DNA of 64,000 nt from Cryomorphaceae bacterium (GCA_016124575.1 WGNM01000039.1:46759-110758), one strand, 5' to 3'. Positions 15,342 through 26,047 are shown, counted from the first letter of the stretch. Notes: generated by a model from the sequence alone, not told the origin. Numbers and translations: made by a program.

Positions 15342-18182
15342 TTATTTGATTATCACGCGGTAATTTGCACGTTGACCATCGATGGTCAGGTTCAAATTGT
15401 ACACGCCAGCAGCAAGGTTTTTCACGTCTAGGGCTATGCTATTTCTTCCGAAAGAAGCAGGCACCGCTTGTGATTCAACGATTCGACCAGCATTGTCGAT
15501 AAACTGAATGTTTACCATTTCATTGCGGTTCAAATCGAATTGCAGAGTCATTGCTTCATCAGCAGGGTTCGGGAAGATATTCACCTCATTCAAACCTTCG
15601 ATTTCTTCAATTCCAACAACAGTAATCACAACTTCAACACGAGGAGAAGCGCAAGTGAAAGAAGGTGTTGCAACAACCCAATCGTAGAAGAAGTAGTAGT
15701 AAGTTAACGCGCTTGCACCAGTGGCAGTGCTCTGTGTAACAGAACCAAGAGTGCCAAGTGCGTAAGGGTAGTTCACTGTACCATTGTTATCATCGCGCCA
15801 CAAAAATGGAGCATTGTCGTTACATCTCATACCGTAATCAGAACCAGCAGGAACGAAGAAGTCAACTTCTACAACGTTTTCTCCGGCAACCAGGTCGAAC
15901 GTTCCTGAAGCGATTGAAACACCGTTTCCATCAACTACAGCGAAGGTGCGGGCACCTGCATCTTGAGCATATACCTTCACCGATTTGATAACCAAGTCTT
16001 CGAAAGCATCAAACAGCAACCAACGCGTTGAGTTGTTGTGGTAGGCTCCGTCTGCGGAGTTGTATGCAGGTTTCGCCCCATTTGCTTCTAAACCGCCGTA
16101 TATAATCTGATCTTCAACCCAATAAGAAGTAGTAGAAGTCAACAAAGGCGTTTGGAAGTTATCTCCAACGTAAATTGGTTCGGTAGCCATTTCAGCATCG
16201 TACCACGCCAAGTTGTTACCTGTTGCGCTAATTACAACATCACCTGGAGCATTCAAAGTTGTTCCTGAAACAGCTGGCATATTTGGACTAGCGAAGAATT
16301 CAATGTAAACATCGTCACTCGAAGCAGTAAATCCACATGCATCAGTTACAGAAACATAATACGTACCGGTTTCAGTAACAGAAATGCTTTGAGAGTTATC
16401 TGAAGTGTTCCAAGAGTAAGAAGCACCTTGAGAAGAAATCAAATCAACGGCATAACCTTCACAACCTTGAAGTTCTCCATTAACTACAATGCTCGGCACT
16501 GTAGGGACAATGTTGGTGACACCAACGGTTGGCGCTTGGCCCACACATCCTTCTACGTCGTATATATAACACGAGTAGTTACCACCAGTTGCTACTGTAA
16601 TAGATTGAGTTGTTTCACCATTCGACCAAGCGTAGCTGCTGTATCCTGCGGGAGCAGAAAGCGTAACCGACTGTCCTTCACAAAGTTGTGTAGACCCTGA
16701 AGATGTAATCGACAGACCATCTATCAGACAATCAGCTTCAAGAATTGAGTAATACTGGTTACCTTCAACGTTATCCAAAACTGTTTCGATTCCGCTTGGC
16801 CATTCGATTACTACTTGGTCGATGACATCAGAGGCACCAAGACCGAAGTGACATCCGAAAGCGGTTACGATACCGTAGCTTTCGCCGGCTCTTACTTCTC
16901 GCACTTGCACTCCCCAATCGCCGTAGATTTTCACTTTCGCACCAACCGCGTTTTTGTTTGATTGAATACCTTCAAGATCAAATACCACCCAGTTGTTATT
17001 GTTCCCATTGTTCATCCAAAGGATATCTGGGTTGCCAAAATCAGCTTCAACATATCCGTCTCCGTATGTAGCGTAAACGTCAAGAGAACCATCGCGGTTT
17101 AGATCACCAATTCCGAAGCTATGCATGGTATCACCTGAAGGGAAAAGGCCAGTCATTTCAGAGAAAGTTCCATCACCGTTGTTGTGAAAGAACTTGTTTG
17201 TTCCACCACCATAGATCAGGTCAACAAAACCATCATTATCAAAATCGGCCATTTTTGCTTGAAGGAAGAATGCATTTTGAACGAGGCCTACGGCAGAAGT
17301 CACATCATCGAAATAGCCATTGCCATCGTTCTCAAGCAACATCAAGTTCGTGCTGTGGTTTGTCACCAAACAATCGAACTTTCCATCGTTGTTATAGTCG
17401 GCCATATCAGCTGTCCATGACTGCTCATAAAATACCAATCCACGAGCGTCAGCTTGCTCAGTGTAATTTCCATTGCCATCATTTACCCAAAGTTGGTTGA
17501 TACGACGTGGGTCTTGCGGATCATTGATAAATTGACGGCACTTGGCAAGGTACATATCCAAATCACCATCATCATCGAAGTCTGACCATACAGTACCATA
17601 GTTTCCGCTGTGATCTGTGTTCGGGTAGTCTGGGTGCAAGTAGTTTGTTACGTCGAACATAGACGTATTGAATTGCATAGCACCTGAACCATTGTTTCTC
17701 CAGATATGAGATGGGCCATCATCGTGACATGCGAAAAAGTCAAGAAAACCATCGTTATCGATATCGGCGCAGTTGTTTGCTTGCATGAAGATATCTCCGT
17801 TCGGCAGGGTCTCTTCTGTAAAAACACCCGGAGCTGTGATACGCACATAGTGTACACCATCGTAGGCTCCTCCGCTGATCACATCATTGTGACCATCGTT
17901 GTCCATATCACCAACGGTCATTCCCCATTGGCTGCTTCCTGAAAGGACACCGTAGTCATATTCTACCAGTCCGTTTGGCGTTTGATAGACTATGTAAAGG
18001 TGATTTGATCCATCCATGATGATGATATCATCAAAACCATCGTTGTCCATATCTGTGACACCTACAACGTTTCCAGAATGGTAGGAGCTTGGCAAAGATG
18101 CCGATGCGTTTGTGAACGATTGAGCAGAGGCACTTGCAGAAATGCCAATAAGCGCAATCAAAGAAAGGTAAAGATTTTTCAT
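15342..18182 (-). CDS. Secreted FG-GAP/VCBS repeat protein with ASPIC/UnbV domain and T9SS type A signal
   Basis: 946 residues with signal peptide (cleavage after SASA, near residue 20). About residues 35-395 hold repeated DxDNDGxxD-type FG-GAP/VCBS blades, a calcium-binding beta-propeller. An ASPIC/UnbV domain follows (about 405-480, KNAVGAKVKIYG and VIEWPSGIETVL). Two Ig-like Cys-containing modules come next, then a unique ~200-residue region with an Ig-like module. The last ~75 residues are a type A sorting domain (IFPNPADEAMTL, NLAAGVYNLNL). It should be exported by T9SS and anchored at the surface or released. Ligand unknown; ASPIC propellers are common in marine Bacteroidota. Confidence 0.9.
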   Translation of the reverse strand: MKNLYLSLIALIGISASASAQSFTNASASLPSSYHSGNVVGVTDMDNDGFDDIIIMDGSNHLYIVYQTPNGLVEYDYGVLSGSSQWGMTVGDMDNDGHNDVISGGAYDGVHYVRITAPGVFTEETLPNGDIFMQANNCADIDNDGFLDFFACHDDGPSHIWRNNGSGAMQFNTSMFDVTNYLHPDYPNTDHSGNYGTVWSDFDDDGDLDMYLAKCRQFINDPQDPRRINQLWVNDGNGNYTEQADARGLVFYEQSWTADMADYNNDGKFDCLVTNHSTNLMLLENDGNGYFDDVTSAVGLVQNAFFLQAKMADFDNDGFVDLIYGGGTNKFFHNNGDGTFSEMTGLFPSGDTMHSFGIGDLNRDGSLDVYATYGDGYVEADFGNPDILWMNNGNNNNWVVFDLEGIQSNKNAVGAKVKIYGDWGVQVREVRAGESYGIVTAFGCHFGLGASDVIDQVVIEWPSGIETVLDNVEGNQYYSILEADCLIDGLSITSSGSTQLCEGQSVTLSAPAGYSSYAWSNGETTQSITVATGGNYSCYIYDVEGCVGQAPTVGVTNIVPTVPSIVVNGELQGCEGYAVDLISSQGASYSWNTSDNSQSISVTETGTYYVSVTDACGFTASSDDVYIEFFASPNMPAVSGTTLNAPGDVVISATGNNLAWYDAEMATEPIYVGDNFQTPLLTSTTSYWVEDQIIYGGLEANGAKPAYNSADGAYHNNSTRWLLFDAFEDLVIKSVKVYAQDAGARTFAVVDGNGVSIASGTFDLVAGENVVEVDFFVPAGSDYGMRCNDNAPFLWRDDNNGTVNYPYALGTLGSVTQSTATGASALTYYYFFYDWVVATPSFTCASPRVEVVITVVGIEEIEGLNEVNIFPNPADEAMTLQFDLNRNEMVNIQFIDNAGRIVESQAVPASFGRNSIALDVKNLAAGVYNLNLTIDGQRANYRVIIK

Positions 18183-18267
18183 TTTTCCCTAATTGATTTT
18201 GATCCTTGAGGTTTAACAGACAAGTTTACAAAGAAAAACTCACTGACCCTAAAGACGCATATAACAA

Positions 18268-19854
18268 TCAGGAAGTTACATTGTTTGAAAGTTGTATTCC
18301 TTCCCGACCAATAATGATTGGATTATCCTGAATACGAGCCACTTCGGGTCCATTTTCTAACTTAAGTACACCTCGTGGACAAACCGATGCACATACACCA
18401 CACCCAACACAAGAAGACCGCACGATGTTTTGTCCGCGTTGCGCATAAGCCCTCACATCAATCCCCATTTCACAATGCGTAGAACAATTACCACATGAAA
18501 TGCATTGTCCGCCATTTGTTGTAATTCTGAATCGCGATTTAAAGCGTTGTACCAAACCGAGATAAGCAGCGAGCGGACATCCGAATCGGCACCATACGCG
18601 GCTGCCCATCACAGGGTAAAAGCCGGTACCAATGACACCCGAGAACACCGAACCAATCAGGAAACCGTATGTTTTTTGAATATTGTATGTGTCAATTCCG
18701 GCAATTTCAGAATCACCTGAGAACCAGGTATACAGCGTAGCCGAGGTCATAATGATGGCAAAGACAAGAACGCCATGAATGAGATATCGTTCAATTTTCC
18801 ATGCCTTCAGTGATTTGTCCGAAAGTTGTCGGTACGGATCGCCAAGCGTTTCAGCCAACCCACCGCAGCCGCACACCCAGCTGCAATACCATCGTTTGCC
18901 GAAGAAATAGACCATAACTGGAACCACCACAATGATCAGGATCAGGCCCCAGAACAGCATAAATATTCCGAAAGTTCCATTAGCGAGCATGGTATCGAGA
19001 TTCCAACCGAAGAAAAAATCGTAATCGAGAGGCCAAATGTTTTTAAAATCTGCCGCAGGCATGTTGAAGCGAGAGAGAAGCTCCGGAATCATAAAAGCGA
19101 AGGCAATTTGAAAGAACAAGACTGAAGAAGTGCGCAATATCTGATACTTATTCCCCCTGTATTTGATGAACATGCGAATAGCCATCACCGTCATCACAGT
19201 GCAATACAGCAAGCCATACAAAAACCAGCGATCGCCGGGTTTGTTTTTGATAGCAAAGCTCAAAGGGTCGGTGATCACCGCCCAATTCGTTGTCAGATCT
19301 GGAAAGAAATACAAAACGATATAGAACGAAACAAGCCACCCAAATACGATCCAGCCAATCCAACCGCGATTGGTTGCCGCGCTGTGAAAAATACCATCGT
19401 TTTTAATTCCCGGAGGGCCAAGTAGAACAACACCAGGAAGTACAAATAGTAATCCACCCAAAGCACCCAGTCCGAAAGTTAAGAACAGCCATAGACCTGG
19501 AGAATTGCGCATTGAGCTATCAAGACCAACGGCTGATAGTTTGGCAACAAAATCATGCTTTTTATCCCAAATCACCCTGTCCCACTCCCCTGCTGCCTTG
19601 GCTTTATCATTGTGTTTATCTAGAACCACTCCCACCTGCTCAGAAAACTCAAACGCATTTGAAAAAGATTGTCCGCCAACCTCATTTATTAGCTCAGCCC
19701 CAATCAACTCAAAAGAGCGATCATCGAGCGCAGCTTTCACATCCTCGCTAGAGACCTCGTATGAACCTACGAAAAGCATAGACGTGAATATTGATATCGC
19801 CGAAACGAATAATATCAAGCCTAAAGAGCGGGCAGACAGCATCAACTTTCTCAT
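18268..19854 (-). CDS. NapH/NosR-like membrane polyferredoxin (4Fe-4S)
   Basis: 528 residues with about seven membrane helices. Cysteine motifs: CSWVCGCG near residue 323 and CRFGCP near 420, each after a helix, as in NapH/NosR/CcoG proteins, then two ferredoxin clusters, CISCGNCSTHCEMG near 448 and CVGCGVCASVCPRG near 480. The N-terminal ~100 residues form an extracytoplasmic domain of no known family. The family passes electrons across or along the inner membrane between quinone or flavoprotein and other partners. The gene overlaps the flavoprotein gene by 4 nt (ATGA), so the two should work as one electron-transfer unit. Confidence 0.85.
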   Translation of the reverse strand: MRKLMLSARSLGLILFVSAISIFTSMLFVGSYEVSSEDVKAALDDRSFELIGAELINEVGGQSFSNAFEFSEQVGVVLDKHNDKAKAAGEWDRVIWDKKHDFVAKLSAVGLDSSMRNSPGLWLFLTFGLGALGGLLFVLPGVVLLGPPGIKNDGIFHSAATNRGWIGWIVFGWLVSFYIVLYFFPDLTTNWAVITDPLSFAIKNKPGDRWFLYGLLYCTVMTVMAIRMFIKYRGNKYQILRTSSVLFFQIAFAFMIPELLSRFNMPAADFKNIWPLDYDFFFGWNLDTMLANGTFGIFMLFWGLILIIVVVPVMVYFFGKRWYCSWVCGCGGLAETLGDPYRQLSDKSLKAWKIERYLIHGVLVFAIIMTSATLYTWFSGDSEIAGIDTYNIQKTYGFLIGSVFSGVIGTGFYPVMGSRVWCRFGCPLAAYLGLVQRFKSRFRITTNGGQCISCGNCSTHCEMGIDVRAYAQRGQNIVRSSCVGCGVCASVCPRGVLKLENGPEVARIQDNPIIIGREGIQLSNNVTS

Positions 19855-21203
19855 ATCTTACCAAGAATTCTGCGCCAATCTTTTTTGGCTGGTTTTAATT
19901 CTTTCCAGTATTTTTTATTGTAAAAAGCCACAATATCGGCTTCATGTCTTTTGTAGAATTCCGGATCAAAGTTTGCGTCAGCCAGATGTTCTACGGCATA
20001 ATCCATCGACCGCCTTTCATTCAACCAACGATCGACCACCTCATGGCGGAGGCGTATTCCAAAGACATTAATTCCTAGGAGGATATTTTGATTATCGCAA
20101 ACAAGTCTGATTAAAACATTTTTTTGTGGATGGCGCCAGAGGAAAGTGTTTTCGTCGGCAATTGCACTTGGCACATCACCATACGTTTGATATTCCACAT
20201 CGAAGAATTTCGCGCTATTGAACCAATTTCCAGGTCGGTATTCTGTTCTAACACCACAAATAGATTCAGCAACAGTTTCACCCATCATTCGACCTACGTA
20301 CCACACAGCTTCAATCGGTCTTCTGCCTTGAGGTGGAGTTTTAAGCTCTGCACAATCACCTATTGCGTAGACGTCAGGAATATTTGTTTGTAGGTACTGG
20401 TCGACGACGATTCCACGATTGATTTCCAATCCCGAAGAGCGAAGGAAATCGACATTTGGGCTGACGCCAACAGTTAAGCCTACAAGTTGGCAAAAAATGA
20501 CCTTACCACTTTTTGTTAACACCGAACCAACCCTACCATTTCCATCGTCATTAATTTCAGCGATTTCATCTTCCAAAAACAAGTTCACATGGTGTTCAGC
20601 CATGTGGTCTTGAATCAACTTTGATTCTTCTGCAGGTAAAACATTTCCCCAAAAGTTCTTTTCGCGCACTAGGAAATACACCTCGACATTTCGAGACAAA
20701 AGCATTTCAACCAGCTCAATACCTATCAAACCACCACCTGCTACAACAGCTCTCGTAACGGTACGTTTGCTTAATGGAGTGCCTGGCGGGTCTGTATTCT
20801 CCTCTAATTTAAGAAGATCTTGATAAGAGTATAGGCCTTGTGCCCCTGCGAGATCTTGTCCTTTCCAACCGAACATATTTGGTTTCGAACCAGTAGCGAA
20901 GATGAGAACATCGTACGACAGAGATTTTCCCGAAGAAAGATGGATCGATTTCGCATCGAAAGTTACCTCGTCGACACGATCGAACACAAGATCAATTTTA
21001 TTCTTCTTCCAGAACCAATCCTCATAGGGCTTTGTGTGTTCAAACTTCATGTGCCCCATGTAGACATACATCAGAGCGGTGCGAGAGAAGAAGTGCTCAG
21101 TTTCTGCTGAAATAATTGAAATACGGTAATCGCATCGCTTGCGGATGTTTCGAGCAGCGGTGACACCGGCAATTCCATTTCCAATTATAACGACGTGCTT
21201 CAT
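19851..21203 (-). CDS. FAD-dependent pyridine nucleotide-disulfide-type oxidoreductase
   Basis: 450 residues. FAD-binding GNGIAG at 8-13, a second dinucleotide fold AGGGLIGIELVEML near 153-166 for NAD(P)H, and YAIGDCAE near 281 closing the FAD site. The active-site CxxxxC of disulfide reductases is absent, so it belongs with NirB-, rubredoxin- or ferredoxin-reductase-like members that pass electrons from NAD(P)H to an iron-sulfur partner. That partner is probably the polyferredoxin encoded immediately downstream with a 4-nt overlap. The C-terminal ~90 residues are a family-specific extension. It has its own -7 element but lies only 96 nt after dabB on the same strand. Confidence 0.88.
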   Translation of the reverse strand: MKHVVIIGNGIAGVTAARNIRKRCDYRISIISAETEHFFSRTALMYVYMGHMKFEHTKPYEDWFWKKNKIDLVFDRVDEVTFDAKSIHLSSGKSLSYDVLIFATGSKPNMFGWKGQDLAGAQGLYSYQDLLKLEENTDPPGTPLSKRTVTRAVVAGGGLIGIELVEMLLSRNVEVYFLVREKNFWGNVLPAEESKLIQDHMAEHHVNLFLEDEIAEINDDGNGRVGSVLTKSGKVIFCQLVGLTVGVSPNVDFLRSSGLEINRGIVVDQYLQTNIPDVYAIGDCAELKTPPQGRRPIEAVWYVGRMMGETVAESICGVRTEYRPGNWFNSAKFFDVEYQTYGDVPSAIADENTFLWRHPQKNVLIRLVCDNQNILLGINVFGIRLRHEVVDRWLNERRSMDYAVEHLADANFDPEFYKRHEADIVAFYNKKYWKELKPAKKDWRRILGKI

Positions 21204-21221
21204 TCAGATAATTATTCGGAG

Positions 21222-21229
21222 CGAAATTA
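21222..21229 (-). promoter_or_regulatory. Candidate -7 promoter element of the flavoprotein/polyferredoxin pair
   Basis: On the minus strand TAATTTCG followed by CT, the C-variant of TAnnTTTG, 19 nt before the start at 21203. It means the redox pair could be transcribed apart from dabAB; no strong terminator is seen in the 96-nt gap. Confidence 0.4.
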
Positions 21230-21299
21230 CCTTTAAGTAAAAAACTATCTATCACGAATTATTCACGGACCTAAAAAGACGGGCTTTCCCCTCCATTGA

Positions 21300-23168
21300 T
21301 TACGATGAACGATGTGCTTTTTCGTGGTATGTTTTCACGTGCGGTCCCAGGAATATTCTGGCGTAAAGACGAATCAATGCTAGTCCGTCAACTATCAAAC
21401 TAAGACTGACGCACGCAGCCAACCAAACTTGATCACCATGAATGTGACTAAAGATCAAATCTTCACCTAAGAAAGTTGTTGTTATTGGAAACCCGGCCAA
21501 TCCGAGACAAGCCATCAGAAACAAGAAACCAATCTTCGGGTGTTCATAGATATGTCCTTGAAAAGCATCCAGGCGAATACCATTCTCTATCCGAGCCAAG
21601 CGAGACAAAGCTAAATAACCCAGCAGACCAGCTATTACAACCCCACTGAGATAAATTACATTCTCTTCCAAGCTGAACATTTCATTGAAAGAAACTGCCA
21701 AAGCAATCCAAAAGTGGTTTAGGAAAACCAAAATCCACGTAAGCCGTGCACTTTTTCTCTCCGTAAAAGCCTTCAAAACAAGGACAAGACCGATGAGAGA
21801 GAAAACCAGAGGCAGCACCTTTATAACAGACACCGGAACAGATGATTGATATGCCCAGAGCAGACATCCGACAATATATACTGGAATAAAATAGAGAAAA
21901 ACAGATCTGCGAGATAGAAACTGAAATAGCGAACCCAGTTTTTTAGTTGGTTTCCACATATAATTGAACATCATCGAATCCAGGTTCCATTCCTTCAAAC
22001 TCATGATATAAATCGAGTGTTTGATTTTCTTCGGCCAGGAATCTTCGGCGACAGCTTTAGGCGGGACATAGTTATAGAACTGCTCGCGGATCAGGTAAGT
22101 CACAACAGAAGGAGAAACCAGCAGTTGGTAAGATCTCAAGAACGCGTTTCCAGCGAAATGGATCAAAGCCAATATCTCTAAACCCAGGGCCACTTCGATA
22201 AAGATGATACCGATTTGAGAAATCGAAGAATATGCAATTTGCGCTTTGATTGACGATTGCACACGTGCCGTTTGGAAGCCAATGAACGCAGTAATCAATC
22301 CCATAAAGACAATGAGCACCCTCACAACGTATTGATTTTCCCAGAAAGGAAATGTACGAATCATCAGAAAGACACCGATATGAACAGAAAGCGCACCGTA
22401 GAAAATTGCACTTGAAGGCGTTGGACCTTCCATTGCGCGGGGCAGCCAAGAACTAAACGGGAACTGAGCTGACTTTACAGCAGCCGATAGCAAAAACATC
22501 ACAGCAATGAAAACACCGAAGGCAGAATGTTCGAGAAGATGATGAGAAACCAATTCGGCATTGTTGAGTTTCAGGAACGTAATATTCTCGTGCCACAAAT
22601 GATGGCTTAGCCACATGGCAAGCAGCATACCTACATCACCAATGCGATAGATAGAAAAGACCTTCACCGCATTTTTAACAGGAAGGAAACGATCACGATA
22701 GAAAGCAATCAGTAGGAAAGACGAAAGACCGAGCACTTCCCAACCAATGAACATCGTTTCTAAGTTTCCAGAAAAGATGATGATGTTGTAGCCCAAGTAG
22801 AAGAACATAATTGTATTGAAGAACCGCTTGTAGCCCGTTTCACGATGCAGGTAGTACCTTGAATAAATAGTGATCATCAGCGTCAGGATTGCACCCACCA
22901 GCAGATAAACAGCAGTTACGCGATCAAAGAACAGATCAATAAAGAATTCATACCCCTCTGTTTTGTAGAGAACGATTTCTTTGACATTGATCATTGCAGC
23001 ATCGCCTAGCAGCCAGAAAAAAACATAAATCAGAGCAGAAAACAGTTGCAAACTAACCACAGCAACAGCTGCATTAGACAAGGTTACCTCCCTATGTTTA
23101 GGGATCAGTAGACTGACCAAAAACCCTAAAAAAGGCAAGAGGACAAAAACTGGAAGAAATTGTATCAT
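21300..23168 (-). CDS. dabB: DabB: NuoL-like subunit of the inorganic carbon transporter
   Basis: 622 residues, about 14-16 membrane helices of the proton-conducting NuoL/MrpA type. Key residues of that family are present: Glu144 in GWEVLG and Lys232 in VKSAQFPFSSWLP, on the second proton-channel helix. DabB pairs with the DUF2309 protein DabA in the DAC/DAB transporter, which uses cation flow to accumulate bicarbonate. The start is 3 nt after the dabA stop. A duplicated role as a respiratory subunit is unlikely as no other nuo gene is near. Confidence 0.92.
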   Translation of the reverse strand: MIQFLPVFVLLPFLGFLVSLLIPKHREVTLSNAAVAVVSLQLFSALIYVFFWLLGDAAMINVKEIVLYKTEGYEFFIDLFFDRVTAVYLLVGAILTLMITIYSRYYLHRETGYKRFFNTIMFFYLGYNIIIFSGNLETMFIGWEVLGLSSFLLIAFYRDRFLPVKNAVKVFSIYRIGDVGMLLAMWLSHHLWHENITFLKLNNAELVSHHLLEHSAFGVFIAVMFLLSAAVKSAQFPFSSWLPRAMEGPTPSSAIFYGALSVHIGVFLMIRTFPFWENQYVVRVLIVFMGLITAFIGFQTARVQSSIKAQIAYSSISQIGIIFIEVALGLEILALIHFAGNAFLRSYQLLVSPSVVTYLIREQFYNYVPPKAVAEDSWPKKIKHSIYIMSLKEWNLDSMMFNYMWKPTKKLGSLFQFLSRRSVFLYFIPVYIVGCLLWAYQSSVPVSVIKVLPLVFSLIGLVLVLKAFTERKSARLTWILVFLNHFWIALAVSFNEMFSLEENVIYLSGVVIAGLLGYLALSRLARIENGIRLDAFQGHIYEHPKIGFLFLMACLGLAGFPITTTFLGEDLIFSHIHGDQVWLAACVSLSLIVDGLALIRLYARIFLGPHVKTYHEKAHRSS

Positions 23169-23171
23169 GGC

Positions 23172-25661
23172 TTAGTTGTTCAGGGTTAAAACAGGGAGAT
23201 TTTCATGTGACGACTCCAGGAGACTCATTAAGTCAGCCTCATTCCTCAGCACCTCGGTGACAGGGCAATACAGGTTGAAAGCCCCATCGGCGAAGACATG
23301 AATACCCTTGTCGTCGGGATCGATTACCGCTAGACGCACCCACTCATTGATAAACCAGTTATAGGTATCAGGATTTCTTTGGATCGTATCGAGCACCACA
23401 TCAGGCTTGTGTTCAACAATGATCATTAATCGCAACGGATCATGGACTTCGATCATTTGATAAGGCAGACCGGGACGAAGGTCGCCCTCGATACCGTTTG
23501 CCACAGCGATCAATCCCATGACATTGTGCGGTAATTTAGAACCCGCTCCCAGCTTCTGGTTATCTACCCGCGAGAAATAGTATTCCAAATTAATACCACC
23601 ACAAACAGGAGCCGCCGCATTCAGGATATTGAGCAAGTATTTTCCCTCAGGGTCGATTTGATAATTGTAAGAGTTCATGAACGACCTCCTATCGAGAAAA
23701 AGATTCTTCGTCAATCCACGACGTCCAACGATACAAAGTGAATTTGTCGCATGATTTAGTTCAGGTCGTGGTTCGAAGAGCGACACCGAGCGCAACTTCA
23801 CCTTCTCGTGAATTTTCGTTGCATTTCCCTTGGTTTTTACCGACATAAAACGTCTTGACCTTTCCTTAGCGTTGAGATCCAGAGCATCTGCGAACATTTC
23901 TACATTTCGAGCATGTGATGCACCATTCAAAACACTCAACGAATTTTCGTCGTAAAAAGAGAATTCATCGCGTGTGGTATCGTGCAATCCCCCGACAAAT
24001 TGCGTTTCATCAGGTATTGCGATTCCCCGCTCCTTCAGCTTCGCTCTCACCCCCTTGTGATTGGCCATGAAGCAAAAAACCCGCGCATTCACAGAACCAG
24101 GTCGACCACTGCAAGCTCCACAGTCATAACCCGCATAATGTGTATTGTTCACGCTGCTTGCTCCGTGACCGATAGCATACACAATCGGAGAAAAATTGTC
24201 AACCAAACCAATACTTCTTAGCACCGCTTCAATGCGATCCGACATTTCAGTAACCGTGAAACCCACCGTAAGTCCATCGACAAGAGCCGCCCCCTCCTCG
24301 TTTTCAATGGTTAGTTCAGAGAACTTATCCATGTGATTAAACGAGTAGGCTGTTGCGGGGCTAAGAGAAGGACGGAAAATTTGAAGGAACAGGCGTAAAG
24401 CCGACCAGAAACCAACCGTTTGCGAGATCAGCCAACCGAAAGCATAGTGGTGAGTTGATTTACTGAAATGGACATCCTTTTTATTCTTTGTTTTTTTCCC
24501 GACCTCTTTTATTAGAAATTTCGGTGTGATGGGTGCTGGGCAGACCTTCGTATGAAACTTCCCACCATCCGGTTGGTAATAGAATTCGATTCCAAAATGT
24601 CCGGGAGTGCCATAAGTTAAACAATTCGGCTCTAGATTTTCGATATATCGACGCAACGAGCAGATTCTATCATCGATACAGAAGAGCGCTTGAAAAGATT
24701 TCGACTCAATGTTATTCACCTCTACAGACGACTTCATACCCAGAAGCACCTGATCGAAGAACGACCATTCCATTGCTTCTTGCCACAACCTCAGGACCTC
24801 TGCTTGAGCAGATTTCGTAGAAGATTTGAACAGGTCAACAGGCTGAGAGAGGTGGCTTGAGAGCGGGGCCCAGATGTCGGAGAATTGGTGATCTAGAGCA
24901 TCGATTTCGAACAAAAGTTCAAGAACGATAAGCTCTTTCAGAGTTATCCGTTTAATTACAAGAAGTGATTTCGGGTTATCTTCAATGATGGCAACCAATC
25001 CAGACCATCCAGGATGAGCGAACTGTTGGTCGAAAATATAAGCTTCGTAGAATCGTTCATCCCCAACTACAATTTTCAGTAATTCCTCCATAGAAACATG
25101 TCCGCCAAGGAACATCTTTCTTGCTCTATCAGTTTTGAACAGTGAAACATAAGATTGACGTTCAAGCTCTCTTACAGCAGTTAAAAATCCACGGCTATGA
25201 ACGGGGAAGTGCCACATAGCAACACCTTGATCAAGGTAGCTATTTAGCAATCGAAAAAGATTCGTGTGGACTTGGGCATCAAGATCGATTCGATAGTGCT
25301 TCTTCCAATTCTCGCGTAATTGTCCAATCCGCTTATCGATGACAGTTTCGAAAGGTTCATCTAGCATTTTGGACTTCCAAAAATCGATTTTATCCTTTCC
25401 TTTCAGGCGACCAATTACATCGCATAGAATTTCATCCTTGATATCACCATTCGCATAGCGTTCTCTATATTCTGACACTGAGAACGACGTTTTATAACCA
25501 AAGATCTCAGACGCTTTATTTATCGCATCAAAGAATTTCAAATCTTGAAAAGCGTGCAGTGTGTTGTGGTGAACGAAATCTTTTAATGGCGATTGCGCGG
25601 GCAGATAGTGTTTTAGTTCGTGCAACAAATGTTCTTCATCGAACAGAAGACTCCTTTCCAT
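23172..25661 (-). CDS. dabA: DabA: DUF2309 zinc-binding subunit of the inorganic carbon transporter
   Basis: 829 residues. The four predicted zinc ligands of the beta-carbonic-anhydrase-like site are conserved: Cys328 and Asp330 in FCIDDR, and His499 and Cys514 in AIGHGASS and YDCGACSG. Their spacing (2 and 15 residues) equals that of the characterised Halothiobacillus protein (C351/D353 and H524/C539). The protein is soluble and binds the membrane subunit DabB. It is thought to hydrate CO2 to bicarbonate vectorially. In a presumed heterotroph the product would feed carboxylases at low CO2. Intact, with no sign of truncation. Confidence 0.93.
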   Translation of the reverse strand: MERSLLFDEEHLLHELKHYLPAQSPLKDFVHHNTLHAFQDLKFFDAINKASEIFGYKTSFSVSEYRERYANGDIKDEILCDVIGRLKGKDKIDFWKSKMLDEPFETVIDKRIGQLRENWKKHYRIDLDAQVHTNLFRLLNSYLDQGVAMWHFPVHSRGFLTAVRELERQSYVSLFKTDRARKMFLGGHVSMEELLKIVVGDERFYEAYIFDQQFAHPGWSGLVAIIEDNPKSLLVIKRITLKELIVLELLFEIDALDHQFSDIWAPLSSHLSQPVDLFKSSTKSAQAEVLRLWQEAMEWSFFDQVLLGMKSSVEVNNIESKSFQALFCIDDRICSLRRYIENLEPNCLTYGTPGHFGIEFYYQPDGGKFHTKVCPAPITPKFLIKEVGKKTKNKKDVHFSKSTHHYAFGWLISQTVGFWSALRLFLQIFRPSLSPATAYSFNHMDKFSELTIENEEGAALVDGLTVGFTVTEMSDRIEAVLRSIGLVDNFSPIVYAIGHGASSVNNTHYAGYDCGACSGRPGSVNARVFCFMANHKGVRAKLKERGIAIPDETQFVGGLHDTTRDEFSFYDENSLSVLNGASHARNVEMFADALDLNAKERSRRFMSVKTKGNATKIHEKVKLRSVSLFEPRPELNHATNSLCIVGRRGLTKNLFLDRRSFMNSYNYQIDPEGKYLLNILNAAAPVCGGINLEYYFSRVDNQKLGAGSKLPHNVMGLIAVANGIEGDLRPGLPYQMIEVHDPLRLMIIVEHKPDVVLDTIQRNPDTYNWFINEWVRLAVIDPDDKGIHVFADGAFNLYCPVTEVLRNEADLMSLLESSHENLPVLTLNN

Positions 25662-25714
25662 AGAACGGTAGGAATTAAAAGTTAAACAATTGATTTAAAA
25701 GCGATTAGATGCTT

Positions 25715-26047
25715 TTAGAAACAAAAGACTTTTAAACTATGAAAGAGGAGGAAAAGCTTTGGTACTGACTTGTCAGAGAGTTCGAGACTAAATAAAAGCA
25801 TTCCATTGATAGGAACCTTTAGAAAATCCACAAACGAATCAACAGCATGAATTGGCGTGAATATCTTTCCTGCATCGAATGCTTCGACCGACTCTTCGCT
25901 ACAAGACTCGGTTTGGACTAGCAGTCCAATAACATCTTTCTCATTATCCGAATTCACAAGGCGATTAGCGGCACCTGTTTGAACAGTGATAACTGCTACA
26001 AATGCCAGAACTGAAATAATACAATTCGCAAAGGATGAAACTTTCAA
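25715..26047 (-). CDS. Small exported or membrane protein at the head of the dab operon
   Basis: 110 residues from TTG 26047 (MKVSSFANCIISVLAFVAV); an alternative TTG lies at 26053. Residues 1-27 form a signal peptide or anchor. The remainder has a Cys-Ser-Glu-Glu motif (SCSEESVEAF) and a short hydrophobic stretch near residue 80. No family recognised. It ends 53 nt before dabA on the same strand and has a -7 element 18 nt upstream, so it looks like the first gene of the operon. A non-coding leader remains possible because the gene is short. Confidence 0.5.
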   Translation of the reverse strand: MKVSSFANCIISVLAFVAVITVQTGAANRLVNSDNEKDVIGLLVQTESCSEESVEAFDAGKIFTPIHAVDSFVDFLKVPINGMLLFSLELSDKSVPKLFLLFHSLKVFCF